This document shows, one piece after another, positions 16,006 through 24,926 of a stretch of 32,161 bases of DNA. The stretch's first letter is position 1. Each line of letters begins with the position of its first letter. The notes beneath the pieces are model-generated. The model was not told the origin of the DNA, did no database searches, and saw only the letters and a program-made list of their open reading frames with translations. The DNA is from Burkholderiales bacterium Ga0074133. GTDB taxonomy: Bacteria; Pseudomonadota; Gammaproteobacteria; Burkholderiales; Burkholderiaceae_C. The position numbers and the translations under genes are program-made. Location: the NCBI GenBank assembly GCA_001464865.1, contig LNEG01000159.1:1-32161 (forward strand). The letters are read 5' to 3'.

Positions 16006-16410
16006 TCGTGCGCAGGGGCCTTGCGGCGGCGTGCACGGCCGGGCATGGATGCGCACCAACCGGGCACCCTGGCGCCACCCCACCCCGCAAGGCTTGCAGG
16101 CACACGTCAGGAGCGTGCCGGACCTGGAAATCGCCGGAGGCCCAGCGGCCGCAGCGCTCCATGTCTGGCTACGCCGCCCATCGAAATCACCGTCTTGCTG
16201 CGCACAGACTGGCGATGGGCTGCAAACCCGGCACACCCGGCGCTTGCCGGGGCCGGTGTTGATGAAGCCTGGGGTGTTCGCTTGCGACGCTTCAGGGCTC
16301 ACCGGCTCCTGGCAAGACGCCAGGGTGCGCGTGCCGGGTATCGCCCCATAAGGAACAAGCCCTCGATTGATGCGCCCCACGCATCAGGACGCCGGGCCGG
16401 ACGGCGCTGC
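16006..16410. other. Intergenic region after the island
   Basis: About 405 bp between the midcut-type gene and the convergent DUF2917 gene. Open frames here lack credible protein composition. I see only two small hairpins: CCTGGC/GCCAGG at 16308-16324, and a perfect 7-bp one at 16368-16386. Confidence 0.5.
16368..16386 (-). terminator. Hairpin downstream of the DUF2917 gene
   Basis: TGATGCG and CGCATCA flank a 5-nt loop, 24 nt past the DUF2917 stop. It is a perfect 7-bp stem but without a T-run, so a weak terminator at best. Confidence 0.35.
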
Positions 16411-16977
16411 TCACACAGCCCGGCACTGCGGCGGCATGGCGATGCGGTGCCGCGCAAACCGCGCGAAGCCCCAGGCCAGGCGCCCGCCCGCAGCCATCGA
16501 ATCCGCCACTGCACGGCCGCCTTGCGCCAGCGCACGGCCCAGATCGCGCAGGGGCTGCACCACGGCACAGTCCCATTCGGCGGCGGCAGCACTGCACTCC
16601 GGGCGGCCTTCCACCAGCGCGCAGGTGACGGGCGCGACGTCCCAGCGGAAAGCCAGCGCATCAGCGCCATGTGGCTGTGCACCTGGGGCGGTCCAGGGCT
16701 CGACCACCACATGCATTCCAGGCTCGATGGCCAGCCGCTCGCCCGCCACCAGTACCCGGTCGCCCCCCGCGCTGCGCGCAGTCGAGGGCCATCCGCGAGC
16801 GCCCTCCCCGAGGGTGACCCAGGCGCGTCCTTGTGCAATTTCCAGCACACTGCGCTGGCGTGGACGCAGCGACAGCGCGCGACCAGCGGCCAGTTTCCAG
16901 CTACCCGCCGCCGCACGATGGCCAGCCAGGTCGGCAGGATCGAAGGGTTGCGATGGCAGGGCATTGCGGGGGGACAT
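16411..16977 (-). CDS. DUF2917 domain-containing protein
   Basis: A 188-aa protein of unknown function. The first half matches what I remember of DUF2917 (WKLAAGRALSLRPRQRSVLEIAQGRAWVTLGEG, then DRVLVAGERLAIEPGMHVVVEPW), a small all-beta, cupin-like fold. The second half has FRWDVAP and an Ala-rich helix ending FARFARHRI. No signal peptide or membrane segment is seen. The ATG at 16977 is chosen over an upstream start at 17037 because AAGGAG lies 6 nt before it. It is divergent from a LysR regulator with a T-N11-A dyad between, so that regulator probably controls it. This pairing is familiar to me from Burkholderiales. Confidence 0.85.
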   Translation of the reverse strand: MSPRNALPSQPFDPADLAGHRAAAGSWKLAAGRALSLRPRQRSVLEIAQGRAWVTLGEGARGWPSTARSAGGDRVLVAGERLAIEPGMHVVVEPWTAPGAQPHGADALAFRWDVAPVTCALVEGRPECSAAAAEWDCAVVQPLRDLGRALAQGGRAVADSMAAGGRLAWGFARFARHRIAMPPQCRAV

Positions 16978-16983
16978 GACAGG

Positions 16984-16989
16984 CTCCTT
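16984..16989 (-). promoter_or_regulatory. Ribosome binding site of the DUF2917 gene
   Basis: AAGGAG on the minus strand, 6 nt before ATG 16977. It decides the start and excludes the 20-residue upstream extension. Confidence 0.75.
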
Positions 16990-17068
16990 GGTGGGCTTGA
17001 AAAGGGTGCTGAGGAGACCCGATAGTGCGCCGTCCATCGCACGCAGTCCAATGAAAACGCGGTACGCT

Positions 17069-17091
17069 ATTCATTCCGTCAACGCATGAAT
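17069..17091. promoter_or_regulatory. LysR-type operator, perfect T-N11-A dyad
   Basis: ATTCAT (17069-17074) and its exact inverse ATGAAT (17086-17091) are separated by 11 nt, giving the T-N11-A pattern LysR-type regulators bind. It lies 19 bp before the LysR start and about 90 bp before the divergent DUF2917 start, as expected for an autoregulatory and activating site. Confidence 0.6.
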
Positions 17092-17110
17092 CACCCTCAG
17101 GACTCCTGCC

Positions 17111-18106
17111 ATGGCCTCTGCCGAGTATTCCCCTGCTGTCTTGCGCTCCCGACCCGTCGCCACCGGACACTGGCGCGCCTTTCTGGCCGTGGCCAAACAC
17201 CTGAATTTCCGGGCCGCAGCCGACGAGCTGGCGCTCACCCAGTCGGCCGTGAGCCGCCAGATCCAGGCCCTCGAAGACGAGGTGGGTGTGGCGCTGTTCC
17301 TGCGCCACACGCGCGCCGTGGAAATGACCAGCGCAGGCGCGCAGTTGCACCGCGCCGTGGGCCCCGCGCTGGAACGCATGGACGCCGCCGTGCGCCTGGT
17401 GCGCCAGACGGCAGGGCGTCGCAGTGTGGCCATCACCACCTGGGCAAGTTTTGCTTCGATGTGGCTGATTCCGCGAATGGAGGAGTTCCAGCGCGAGAAC
17501 CCGGGCATCGACATACGCATCGACGCCAGCGATGTGCCGGTGGACCTGGAAACCTCGGACGTGGACCTGGCGCTGCGCTACAGCCTGCCGGGAGCGGGTA
17601 CACAGGGCGGCCAGCGCCTGTTTGGCGAGCAGCTGGCGGTGGTGGCCAGCCCCTGGCTGCTCAAAAGCGGCAAACCGCTGCGCGTACCAGCCGACGTGGC
17701 GCATTTCACCCTGATCGAGGCAGGCGATGCCCACCGCACGCACCATCTGGAGTACCTGAGCTGGCGCCGCTGGTTCGACACCTGCGACCTGAACAAGCTG
17801 CAACCCCAGCGCTGGCTGTATTTCAACTATGCACACCAGATCGTGCAGGCCGCTCTCAGCGGACAGGGCCTGGCGCTGGCGCGCATGCCGCTGATTGCCG
17901 ACGCACTGGCCGCCGGGGACCTGGTGGAGGTGCTGCCAGGCCACCGCATCGACTCGCCGCTCGCGTACTGGCTCATGGTGGGGCCGCGCAGCGCGCAGCG
18001 GCCCGAGATCAAGGCCTTCTGTGCCTGGCTCCAGGTGCAGGCCGAGGCCACACGCGAGGCCATCGGGGATGTGCCGGACCCGGATCTGAACGACAACCTG
18101 GACTGA
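17111..18106 (+). CDS. LysR family transcriptional regulator
   Basis: A 331-aa regulator. The winged helix-turn-helix is at about residues 18-77 (WRAFLAVAKHLNFRAAADELALTQSAVSRQIQALEDEVGVALFLRHTR). A periplasmic-binding-like effector domain fills the rest (SVAITTWASFASMWLIPRMEEFQRENPGIDIRI, DVDLALRYSLPG), most like the GcvA-type subgroup. An AGGA ribosome site lies about 8 nt before ATG 17111. It is divergent from the DUF2917 gene, with the T-N11-A dyad at 17069-17091 in between; regulation of that gene and of itself is a strong inference. The effector is unknown. It is followed by a long AT-rich hairpin. Confidence 0.95.
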   Translation: MASAEYSPAVLRSRPVATGHWRAFLAVAKHLNFRAAADELALTQSAVSRQIQALEDEVGVALFLRHTRAVEMTSAGAQLHRAVGPALERMDAAVRLVRQTAGRRSVAITTWASFASMWLIPRMEEFQRENPGIDIRIDASDVPVDLETSDVDLALRYSLPGAGTQGGQRLFGEQLAVVASPWLLKSGKPLRVPADVAHFTLIEAGDAHRTHHLEYLSWRRWFDTCDLNKLQPQRWLYFNYAHQIVQAALSGQGLALARMPLIADALAAGDLVEVLPGHRIDSPLAYWLMVGPRSAQRPEIKAFCAWLQVQAEATREAIGDVPDPDLNDNLD

Positions 18107-18125
18107 TCGCGGAACGCGTCTGACA

Positions 18126-18158
18126 CACCCGTTGCTATATTATTTATAGCAATGGGTG
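18126..18158. terminator. 14-bp hairpin between convergent LysR and tyrS; repeat copy E
   Basis: CACCCGTTGCTATA and TATAGCAATGGGTG pair (one G:T) around TTATT. An AT-rich stretch follows. It lies 20 nt after the LysR stop, between convergent genes, and should terminate from that side. Its centre has the GCTAT-N6-TATAGCAA core of the dispersed repeat, so it is probably a copy used as a terminator. Confidence 0.6.
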
Positions 18159-18324
18159 ATCATAAAATAAGGACTTGAGGCCGTTTGGGCCAGATTTTCA
18201 TGATGAATGGCGCTGCAAGCCATCCACAGCCCGCGCTAACGGCGCAGCCATCCCAGAGCGGCCGCAGCACATGCGTTACAGCGCCACCGGGCACCCCGCT
18301 TGCCGAGGCCAGCGGAGCCGCCCG

Positions 18325-19563
18325 TCAGGAGGCGACCAATGTCACCCGGGCAAACTTGCGCTTGCCGACCTGCACCACGTAGGTGCCAGCGGCCAGCTTC
18401 AGGCCTTTGTCGCTGACCACGCTGCCATCTACACGCACGCCGCCGCCGTCGATCAGGCGGTTGGCCTCGCTGCCCGAGGGCGCCAGGTTGGCCTGCTTGA
18501 GCAGTGCACCAATGCCCAGCGGCGCGCCCGACAGGCCCACTTCGGGGATTTCATCCGGCACGCCGCCCTTGCTGCGGTTGGTGAAGTCCTGTTCGGCCGC
18601 ATCGGCCGCCGCCGCGCTGTGAAAGCGCGTGGTGATCTCCTTGGCCAGCATCACCTTGGCGTCCTTGGGGTTGCGCCCGCCTGCCACCTCGGCCTTGAGC
18701 GCGGCAATGTCAGCCAGGCTCTTGAACGACAGCAGCGTGTACCAGTCCCACATCAGGGTGTCGCTGATCGACAGCACCTTGGCGAACATGGTGTTGGGCT
18801 CCTCCGCGATACCGATGTAGTTGTTCTTGGACTTGGACATCTTGTCCACACCATCCAGGCCCACCAGCAGCGGCATTGTGAGCACACACTGCGGCTCCTG
18901 GCCGTATTCCTGCTGCAGGTGGCGGCCCATCAGCAGGTTGAATTTCTGGTCGGTCCCGCCCAGTTCCAGGTCGCTCTTCAAGGCCACCGAGTCATACCCC
19001 TGCATCAGCGGGTACAGGAATTCATGCACCGAAATCGACTGGCCGGTGGTGAAGCGCTTGTGAAAGTCATCGCGCTCCATCATGCGGGCCACGGTGTATT
19101 TGGCCGCCAGCTGGATCATGCCGCTGGCACCCAGGGGCTCGCTCCATTCGCTGTTGTAGCGGATCTCGGTACGGGCCGGGTCCAGCACCAGGCTGGCCTG
19201 GCGGTAGTAGGTCTCGGCGTTGGCCTTGATCTGCTCGGGCGTCAGCGGCGGGCGGGTGCTGTTGCGGCCCGAGGGGTCACCGATCAGGCTGGTGAAATCG
19301 CCGATCAGGAAGATGACCTGGTGGCCCAGATCTTGCAGCTGCCGCATCTTGTTGAGCACCACGGTGTGGCCGATGTGGATGTCGGGCGCCGTGGGGTCCA
19401 GCCCGAGCTTGATGCGCAGTGGCTGGCCGGTGGCTTCCGAGCGCGCGAGCTTTTTGACCCACTCGTCCCGGGGCAGCAGTTCTTCCACGCCGCGCAGCGA
19501 GATTTCAAGCGCTCGCCCTACACCAGCAGAGACCGGGGTCGTTGTAACAGCAGATTGATTCAT
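18325..19563 (-). CDS. tyrS: Tyrosyl-tRNA synthetase
   Basis: Charges tRNA-Tyr with tyrosine in the cytosol. The 412-aa protein has the class I HIGH motif at 63-66 ([14 protein letters not shown]) and KMSKS at 241-245 ([11 protein letters not shown]), the [13 protein letters not shown] segment, and [15 protein letters not shown]-terminal S4 RNA-binding domain ([34 protein letters not shown]) follows. Length and motifs fit the type 2 bacterial TyrRS (TyrZ-like, with HIGH and KMSKS spelled exactly). The ATG at 19563 has no strong ribosome site, only an A-run. It is divergent from the M23 peptidase gene and convergent with LysR. Confidence 0.98.
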   Translation of the reverse strand: MNQSAVTTTPVSAGVGRALEISLRGVEELLPRDEWVKKLARSEATGQPLRIKLGLDPTAPDIHIGHTVVLNKMRQLQDLGHQVIFLIGDFTSLIGDPSGRNSTRPPLTPEQIKANAETYYRQASLVLDPARTEIRYNSEWSEPLGASGMIQLAAKYTVARMMERDDFHKRFTTGQSISVHEFLYPLMQGYDSVALKSDLELGGTDQKFNLLMGRHLQQEYGQEPQCVLTMPLLVGLDGVDKMSKSKNNYIGIAEEPNTMFAKVLSISDTLMWDWYTLLSFKSLADIAALKAEVAGGRNPKDAKVMLAKEITTRFHSAAAADAAEQDFTNRSKGGVPDEIPEVGLSGAPLGIGALLKQANLAPSGSEANRLIDGGGVRVDGSVVSDKGLKLAAGTYVVQVGKRKFARVTLVAS

Positions 19564-19765
19564 AAGGGTTTTTTTGGATGTCTACACCGCAGGCGCCGCT
19601 ATACTCCAGCCCACATTGCTTGAGGCGGATTCTAGTGGGCCCGCCATCTCGACCTGTCGTCGACACTGTCGAGCGACCGCAACCCGACAGCCTGTGCATC
19701 CTGCCGCCACCCGCGTTCATTCCGGGCAGCCTCTGCAGATGCCTATTCACCCTGGGGATAGAACC

Positions 19766-21124
19766 TTGATTCACGGCTTGACCACCGCCAGCGCGGCTTT
19801 GCTTGACCGGCTCTCCCTCACGATCCAGCGCCACCCCAAACGACTGACTGCTGCCATTGCTGCCGTGCTGCTCACGGGCGGTGGTGGCGCGTTTGCCGTC
19901 GCGTCGTTTGCACCCGATCCCGGCGAACTTCCGGTGCGCATGGTCAGCTACCCGGTCGAATCCCTGGCCGACAACGTGGTCCTGGGCGAACTCGACACCC
20001 CCGGGTTCTCGCTGTTCCGCTCCGAACAGGTGCGCAGCAGCGACACCCCTGAATCGCTGCTGCAGCGCATGGGCGTGGCAGACCCGGCCGCCGCTGCCTT
20101 CATGCGCGGCGACGGCACCGTTCGCCAGAACGTGCTGGGCCGCTCTGGCCGCGTGGTGTCGGCCGAGACCACTGACGACCACCGCCTGGTCCGCCTGACC
20201 GTGCGCTGGGTGCCGGACGACAGCGGCAACTTCCGCCGCCTGATCGTCGAGCGCACGGGCGACAAGTTCAGCACGCGCATCGAAACCGCCAAGATGACGG
20301 TCAACAGCCGCCTGGCAGGCGGCGTCATCCAGAGCTCGCTGTTTGCTGCAACCGACGCCTCCAACATCCCAGACGCCGTTGCCGTGCAGGTGGCCGAACT
20401 GTTCTCGGGCAACATCGACTTCCGCCGCTCGCTGCGCAAGGGCGACCGCTTCTCGGTGGTGTACGAAACGCTGGAAGCCGACGGCGAGCCACTGTCCAGC
20501 GGACGCGTGCTCAGCGCGGAGTTCGTCAACAACGGCAAGTCGCACGAGGCCGTCTGGTTCCAGGAGCCCGGCGCGTCCAAGGGCGCCTACTACTCGCTCA
20601 AGGGCGAGAGCCTGCGCCGCGCGTATCTGGCCTCCCCTGTCGAATTCTCGCGCGTGAGCAGCGGGTTTGCGATGCGCATACATCCGATCCTGAAGACCTG
20701 GCGCGCGCACCTGGGCACTGACTTTGCCGCGCCTACGGGCACCACGGTACGTACTGTGGGCGACGGCGTGGTGGAATTTGCAGGCGTGCAAAACGGATAC
20801 GGCAACGTGGTCTTCGTCAAGCACCGTAACCAGCACGTCACGGTGTACGCCCACCTGAGCCGCATCGACGTGCGCCAGGGCCAGTCGATCGAGCAGGGCC
20901 AGACGATTGGCGCAGTGGGAGCCACGGGCTGGGCCACGGGCCCCCACCTGCACTTCGAATTCCGCGTCAACGGCCAGCACCAGGACCCGATGACCATGGT
21001 GGCCCAGAGCGAAGCCGCAGCGCCCGTGTCGGCAGCGGCCCGCCCGGCGTTTGATCGCCTGGCGTCGGGCATGCGCATGCAGCTGTCCGCGGCAGCCCTG
21101 ATCGAGCAGGCGAGCGCCAACTGA
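19766..21124 (+). CDS. M23 family (LytM) peptidoglycan endopeptidase, membrane-anchored
   Basis: Predicted zinc metallopeptidase that cuts peptide cross-links in the periplasm. An N-terminal anchor (KRLTAAIAAVLLTGGGGAFAVASF) leads to a long periplasmic region (VRMVSYPVESL, then DNVVLGELDTPGFSLFRSEQVRSSDTPESLLQRMGV), resembling MepM-type proteins. The LytM domain is at about 275-420, with the metal ligands His315 and Asp319 (RAHLGTDFAAP) and the HLH motif at 394-396, so it should be active. The preferred start is TTG 19766, because LIHGL aligns with the MINGL I recall at the start of relatives; ATG 19739 would add nine residues. Longer upstream frames look non-coding. It sits between tyrS and anmK, an order I recall from Burkholderiales. 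Confidence 0.92.
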   Translation: MIHGLTTASAALLDRLSLTIQRHPKRLTAAIAAVLLTGGGGAFAVASFAPDPGELPVRMVSYPVESLADNVVLGELDTPGFSLFRSEQVRSSDTPESLLQRMGVADPAAAAFMRGDGTVRQNVLGRSGRVVSAETTDDHRLVRLTVRWVPDDSGNFRRLIVERTGDKFSTRIETAKMTVNSRLAGGVIQSSLFAATDASNIPDAVAVQVAELFSGNIDFRRSLRKGDRFSVVYETLEADGEPLSSGRVLSAEFVNNGKSHEAVWFQEPGASKGAYYSLKGESLRRAYLASPVEFSRVSSGFAMRIHPILKTWRAHLGTDFAAPTGTTVRTVGDGVVEFAGVQNGYGNVVFVKHRNQHVTVYAHLSRIDVRQGQSIEQGQTIGAVGATGWATGPHLHFEFRVNGQHQDPMTMVAQSEAAAPVSAAARPAFDRLASGMRMQLSAAALIEQASAN

Positions 21125-21281
21125 CCAGCCTCGCCCATGCCGCCCGGTTCCGGTCGGCATGGGGCTGGCGGGCCATGGCCGGTCTGTGCAGCGTGCCTGC
21201 GGGGGCGCCCCGCCCCACCGCTTCATCCACATGGCCTCTCAGCGGCGCGGCTGAAAGAGGGGCTCACCGCCCACCCTCCCC

Positions 21282-22391
21282 ATGACCGAGCTCTACGTAG
21301 GCCTCATGTCCGGCACCTCACTGGATGGGGTGGATGGCGTGGTGGTCGATTTTTCCGGGCCACGCATGGTCGTTCAGGCCCATGCCTCGACCGGGTTTGA
21401 TGCCGCATTGCGCACCGAGTTGCTGGCCTTGAACGCCTCTGGCCCCGATGAGTTGCACCGGGCTGCGCTCGCCGGGAACGCCGTGTCGCGCGCCTATGCC
21501 GGGGTTGTGGAAACATTGCTGCAGCAGACTGGCCATTCCACCAATGCGATCCGTGCCATCGGCGCCCACGGGCAGACCGTGCGCCACCGCCCCCGCGAGT
21601 TCGACGGGACTGGCTACACCCTGCAGCTGGGCAACCCGTCGATGCTGGCGGAACTCACGGGCATTGCCGTAGCCGCCGACTTCCGCAGCCGTGACGTGGC
21701 GGCAGGCGGTCAGGGTGCACCGCTCGTACCGGCGTTCCACCAAGGCGTGTTTGGCCGGGCGGGTGAAACGGTGCTCGTGCTCAACATCGGCGGAATCTCG
21801 AACCTGAGCGTACTGGGCGCAGATGGCAGCGTTCTGGGCTTCGACTGCGGGCCTGGCAATGCACTGATGGACCACTGGTGCCAGCTGCAAACCGGCCGGC
21901 CGTACGACGCAGGTGGCCAGTGGGCCGCCGGCGGGCAGGTCTTGCCCGGCCTGCTGGCCGCATTGCTGGACGAACCTTTCCTGCACAAGGCACCGCCCAA
22001 AAGCACCGGCCGTGACCTGTTCAACCCGCCCTGGCTGGCACAGCGACTGGCCTCCAGTCCCGATGCAGCGCCGCAGGATGTGCAGGCGACATTGACCGAA
22101 TTGACCGCCATCGCTTGCTCCACCAGCGCAGCCAGGTACTCAAGAGATTGCAAACTGCTGGCTGTTTGCGGCGGCGGCGCATTGAACACGCACCTGATGG
22201 ACCGGCTTCGCGCCCATTGCCCGGGTATCGAGGTCGTTGATAGCGACCACCTCGGGCTGCCCGCCCTTCAAGTGGAAGCCGCCGCTTTTGCCTGGCTCGC
22301 ATGCCAGCTCGTGCGCGGCCAACCGGGCAACCTGCCGGCCGTCACAGGGGCCGCAGGCCTCAGGGTACTGGGCGCACTCTATCCCGCCTGA
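21282..22391 (+). CDS. anmK: Anhydro-N-acetylmuramic acid kinase
   Basis: Phosphorylates 1,6-anhydro-MurNAc, released during cell-wall turnover, to MurNAc-6-phosphate, so that wall sugar is recycled. The 369-aa length is the family norm. It starts with the hallmark LYVGLMSGTSLDGVDGVVVDF. The hexokinase-like ATPase elements follow: RAIGAHGQTVRHRP, VAADFRSRDVAAGGQGAPLVPAFH, LNIGGISNLSVLG, GFDCGPGNALMDHWC and VCGGGALNTHLMDRL. It lies 157 bp after the M23 peptidase on the same strand; the two are consistent with wall remodelling and recycling. The gene ends before a bidirectional terminator shared with erpA. Confidence 0.97.
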   Translation: MTELYVGLMSGTSLDGVDGVVVDFSGPRMVVQAHASTGFDAALRTELLALNASGPDELHRAALAGNAVSRAYAGVVETLLQQTGHSTNAIRAIGAHGQTVRHRPREFDGTGYTLQLGNPSMLAELTGIAVAADFRSRDVAAGGQGAPLVPAFHQGVFGRAGETVLVLNIGGISNLSVLGADGSVLGFDCGPGNALMDHWCQLQTGRPYDAGGQWAAGGQVLPGLLAALLDEPFLHKAPPKSTGRDLFNPPWLAQRLASSPDAAPQDVQATLTELTAIACSTSAARYSRDCKLLAVCGGGALNTHLMDRLRAHCPGIEVVDSDHLGLPALQVEAAAFAWLACQLVRGQPGNLPAVTGAAGLRVLGALYPA

Positions 22392-22534
22392 ATGCACTGA
22401 CAGGCCCGCCACCTGCGCCCACGGCAACCGATCACTCGCCAAGCCCGCCTTTGCGGCAGGTCACCAAGCCGGGTGCGGCGGCAGGCCTGACGTGCTACCC
22501 GAAAAGGGCGACCTGCCCACCCCCTTTTGTGCAT

Positions 22535-22562
22535 GAAAAAAGCCGCCTTTCGGCGGCTTTTG
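22535..22562. terminator. Bidirectional rho-independent terminator between anmK and erpA
   Basis: An A-run, GCCGCC, loop TTTC, GGCGGC and a TTTT run form a strong GC stem flanked by A and T tracts, so it can end transcripts from both convergent genes. Confidence 0.85.
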
Positions 22563-22627
22563 ATTGCCAGGACCAGAGATGCGGAAGACTAGCCGGGTCG
22601 GGCCGACGAGCTTCGCAACCAGCCTCG

Positions 22628-22993
22628 TCAGGCCGAGAAGCTCGAACCGCAGCCGCACGTCGTCGTGGCATTGGGGTTCTTGATCACGAACTGGGCACCC
22701 TGGAGGTCTTCCTTGTAGTCGATCTCGGCGCCGACCAGGTACTGGTAGCTCATCGCATCGATCAGCAGCGACACGCCGTTCTTGGTCATCGTGGTGTCGT
22801 CTTCATTCGTGATCTCGTCGAACGTGAAGCCATACTGGAAACCCGAGCAGCCCCCACCCTGCACAAACACCCGCAGCTTGAGGTCAGGGTTGCCCTCCTC
22901 GGCGATCAGGTCTGCCACCTTGGCTGCAGCGCTGTCCGTGAAGAGGATCGGCGAGGGCATTTCGGTCTGGATGTTTTCGGCAACGGCGCTCAT
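22628..22993 (-). CDS. erpA: Iron-sulfur cluster insertion protein ErpA
   Basis: An A-type carrier that delivers iron-sulfur clusters to apo-enzymes; in E. coli it serves isoprenoid synthesis and respiratory enzymes. The 121-aa protein has the three invariant cysteines: Cys49 in [11 protein letters not shown], and Cys113 and Cys115 in [11 protein letters not shown] at the C terminus. I start at ATG 22993 because GGAG lies about 7 nt upstream; an in-frame start at 23023 would add ten residues. It follows the bactofilin gene after about 59 bp on the same strand and may be read with it. Confidence 0.96.
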   Translation of the reverse strand: MSAVAENIQTEMPSPILFTDSAAAKVADLIAEEGNPDLKLRVFVQGGGCSGFQYGFTFDEITNEDDTTMTKNGVSLLIDAMSYQYLVGAEIDYKEDLQGAQFVIKNPNATTTCGCGSSFSA

Positions 22994-23052
22994 GGGGTAC
23001 TCCGGGTTCAGCTTTGCCAACAATACTACTGTATAACGCTCGGGAATTCAGC

Positions 23053-23451
23053 TCAGGGGTTGTTTGACGCTAACTGCAGTGGGGGCTTTTCCTCGACCAA
23101 TACGACCGAGGGGAACATCTGCCCGGCGATCATCCCGCCCTGGTGCATCTCCAGCGCCTTGTAATGCACGTTGCCGGTAATGCGAGCCTTAGGCTGCAAT
23201 TCGAGCAACTCGGCGGCATGCACTGGCCCTACAACCTGGCCGTTGATGATCACGTGGTCTGCATGGATGGCACCCTCTACACGGGCCGACTCCGATATCA
23301 CGAGGATGCTGGGCTGTTCGGCGCCCGCCCGGATGTCGCCCACCACCTCGCCGTCAATGCGCATGCCTTCGGCGAAGTGCACGTCGCCGAGAATCCGCGT
23401 CCCCTGCGCCACCAGGCTCTTGATTGGGGGCTGCTTCCTGCGTGAAAACAT
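23053..23451 (-). CDS. Bactofilin (polymer-forming cytoskeletal protein)
   Basis: A 132-aa bactofilin (DUF583 family). It polymerises into nucleotide-free filaments, often at the membrane, that localise cell-wall enzymes or shape the cell. The short basic start (MFSRRKQPPIKSLVAQGTRILGDV) is followed by a right-handed beta-helix of short repeats (HFAEGMRIDGEVVGDI, SARVEGAIHADHVIINGQVVGPVHA, ARITGNVHYKALEMHQGGMIAGQM) and a Pro-containing tail. The ATG at 23451 has AGGAG 6 nt upstream, which excludes a longer frame to 23520. It lies between erpA and a DUF6776-like gene, all on the minus strand, with wall genes (anmK, M23 peptidase) close by. Bactofilins often work with M23 peptidases; a link here is inference. 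Confidence 0.95.
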   Translation of the reverse strand: MFSRRKQPPIKSLVAQGTRILGDVHFAEGMRIDGEVVGDIRAGAEQPSILVISESARVEGAIHADHVIINGQVVGPVHAAELLELQPKARITGNVHYKALEMHQGGMIAGQMFPSVVLVEEKPPLQLASNNP

Positions 23452-23675
23452 CGATGACTCCTGGAACAGACGCCTTGACTGGCAAGCGCGAAGATGAAAA
23501 GACAAAGCCCGTCCCAGCACCTGGGCACCGACAGTTGCAGCCGACTGAAAAGTGCAGATTCAGGCCGGCGGACGCGCCTGACCAGTGCGCCTTTGGGCCC
23601 ACTCGCCGCACAGGACGTCTGGCGGACCTCAACGCTCATCCGCAGCGCCAATGCCCTCGCCACCGGGTGTGGAAA

Positions 23676-24386
23676 TCACTCCAGCACCATCGACTGCGTG
23701 GCACGCACCGTGGAGCCCTCCAGCACCCGCGCGGTCACGGTTTTTACCACGGCATTGGGGGGCAGATTCACCAGTCCTTCCACACGCCGATACTGGCGTA
23801 CCTGCAGTGGCTGGACCTGGGCAGGCAGCTCCTGGGACCATGGAAGTCCGTTCTGGGTGCCTGCCAGCACCACCTCCAGCCGACCCTGGAAATCGGGCGC
23901 ATTGCGTGATGCCTGGATGAGCAGCACCTGCCAGCGAAGTTGCAAGCCGCCCAGCACTTCAGCCTGCAGGCTGCGGATGGACAGGCCTTCGGTGGTGGTG
24001 GCGGGGATGAGCTTTTCGAAAAAACCCAGGTCTTCACGCAGGGTGCGGTTGTCAGCCTCGAGCTGTTTGACCTGCGACATCAGGCCTTCCTTGGCTGTGC
24101 GCTCAGCCACCAGCAGACTCTCGGCAGTATGCGCGACTGTCTGCTGCTCCTGCCCTTTCTCGCGCAGCAGGGCCACCTCGGTACGCAGTTGCAAGAGCTC
24201 CTCGCGCGAGACCGTGTCGAGCCCTGCAATGGACTTGCCAAACTCGAAGGCCCACAGGGCCACGGCGGCACAAAAGCCCATCACGACCGCCAGCGCCAGC
24301 CAGCGCACAGGCCATGGCAAGGCACTGCGGATCGCAACGCGCGGCGCGCTGATGGTCAGCCGGCGGCGAAGGAGACGCAATCGCAT
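23676..24386 (-). CDS. DUF6776-like single-pass membrane protein with coiled coil
   Basis: A 236-aa protein of unknown function; I assign DUF6776 from memory. A basic cytosolic start (MRLRLLRRRLTISAPRVAIRS) precedes one transmembrane helix (about 27-46, VRWLALAVVMGFCAAVALWAF). Next comes a coiled coil (about 58-110: REELLQLRTEVALLREKGQEQQ, then LMSQVKQLEADNRTLREDLGFFEKLIP) and a C-terminal beta-rich domain (LSIRSLQAEVLGGLQLRWQVLLIQ) that probably lies in the periplasm. The plan recalls septal or envelope accessory proteins, but I make no claim of function. I start at ATG 24386, which gives a normal N-in membrane protein; the frame open to 24596 overlaps rpsI. It lies before bactofilin, 224 bp apart. 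Confidence 0.8.
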   Translation of the reverse strand: MRLRLLRRRLTISAPRVAIRSALPWPVRWLALAVVMGFCAAVALWAFEFGKSIAGLDTVSREELLQLRTEVALLREKGQEQQTVAHTAESLLVAERTAKEGLMSQVKQLEADNRTLREDLGFFEKLIPATTTEGLSIRSLQAEVLGGLQLRWQVLLIQASRNAPDFQGRLEVVLAGTQNGLPWSQELPAQVQPLQVRQYRRVEGLVNLPPNAVVKTVTARVLEGSTVRATQSMVLE

Positions 24387-24452
24387 GAAATCAGGGTCTG
24401 CAGGATCATGAAGAAGGCCCCAGGGCCGCGAAGAAAGAGCGCACCTTAAACG

Positions 24453-24477
24453 AAAAAACCGCCCGAAGGCGGTTTTG
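24453..24477 (-). terminator. Rho-independent terminator of rplM-rpsI
   Basis: On the minus strand AAAACCGCC, loop TTCG and GGCGGTTTTTT form a stem with a T-run, about 45 nt after the rpsI stop. Confidence 0.85.
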
Positions 24478-24522
24478 GCACCGAAAAGCAACCCGGGGGT
24501 TCCCTTGCGAACAGATCCTGGC

Positions 24523-24915
24523 TTAACGCTTGGAGAACTGCTTGGCGCGACGGGCGGAGTGCAGACCGACCTTCTTACGCTCGACTTCACGGGCATCGCG
24601 GGTCACGAAGCCGGCTTGGCTCAGGACGGGCTTCAGGGATGCGTCGTAATCGATCAGGGCGCGGGTAATGCCGTGGCGGGCAGCACCAGCCTGGCCGGAT
24701 TCACCACCACCGTGCACGTTGATCTGGATGTCGAAAGTTTCGACATGGTTGGTCAACGCCAGGGGTTGCTTGGCAATCATGATCGAGGTTTCGCGGCCGA
24801 AATAGGACTGGATGTCCTTGCCGTTCACCGTGATCTTGCCAGAGCCTTTTTTCAGAAACACGCGGGCGACGCTGGACTTGCGACGGCCGGTGCCATTGTT
24901 CCATTCACCAATCAT
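24523..24915 (-). CDS. rpsI: 30S ribosomal protein S9
   Basis: A 130-aa ribosomal protein whose C-terminal tail (FSKR) reaches the P-site t[20 protein letters not shown], the [12 protein letters not shown] segment, [21 protein letters not shown] and the final [17 protein letters not shown] are typical. Length equals E. coli S9 (130 aa). It follows rplM by 11 bp, the universal bacterial order, and is followed by a strong terminator. Confidence 0.99.
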   Translation of the reverse strand: MIGEWNNGTGRRKSSVARVFLKKGSGKITVNGKDIQSYFGRETSIMIAKQPLALTNHVETFDIQINVHGGGESGQAGAARHGITRALIDYDASLKPVLSQAGFVTRDAREVERKKVGLHSARRAKQFSKR

Positions 24916-24926
24916 CTCAAGGCTCC

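Noticed and set aside
16292..16597. Small minus-strand frame after the island
   Set aside because: It overlaps the 3' end of the DUF2917 gene in another frame and has no ribosome site or domain.
19505..21232. 575-codon open frame on the minus strand
   Set aside because: Antisense to the M23 peptidase gene and overlapping the tyrS start; no protein-like features.
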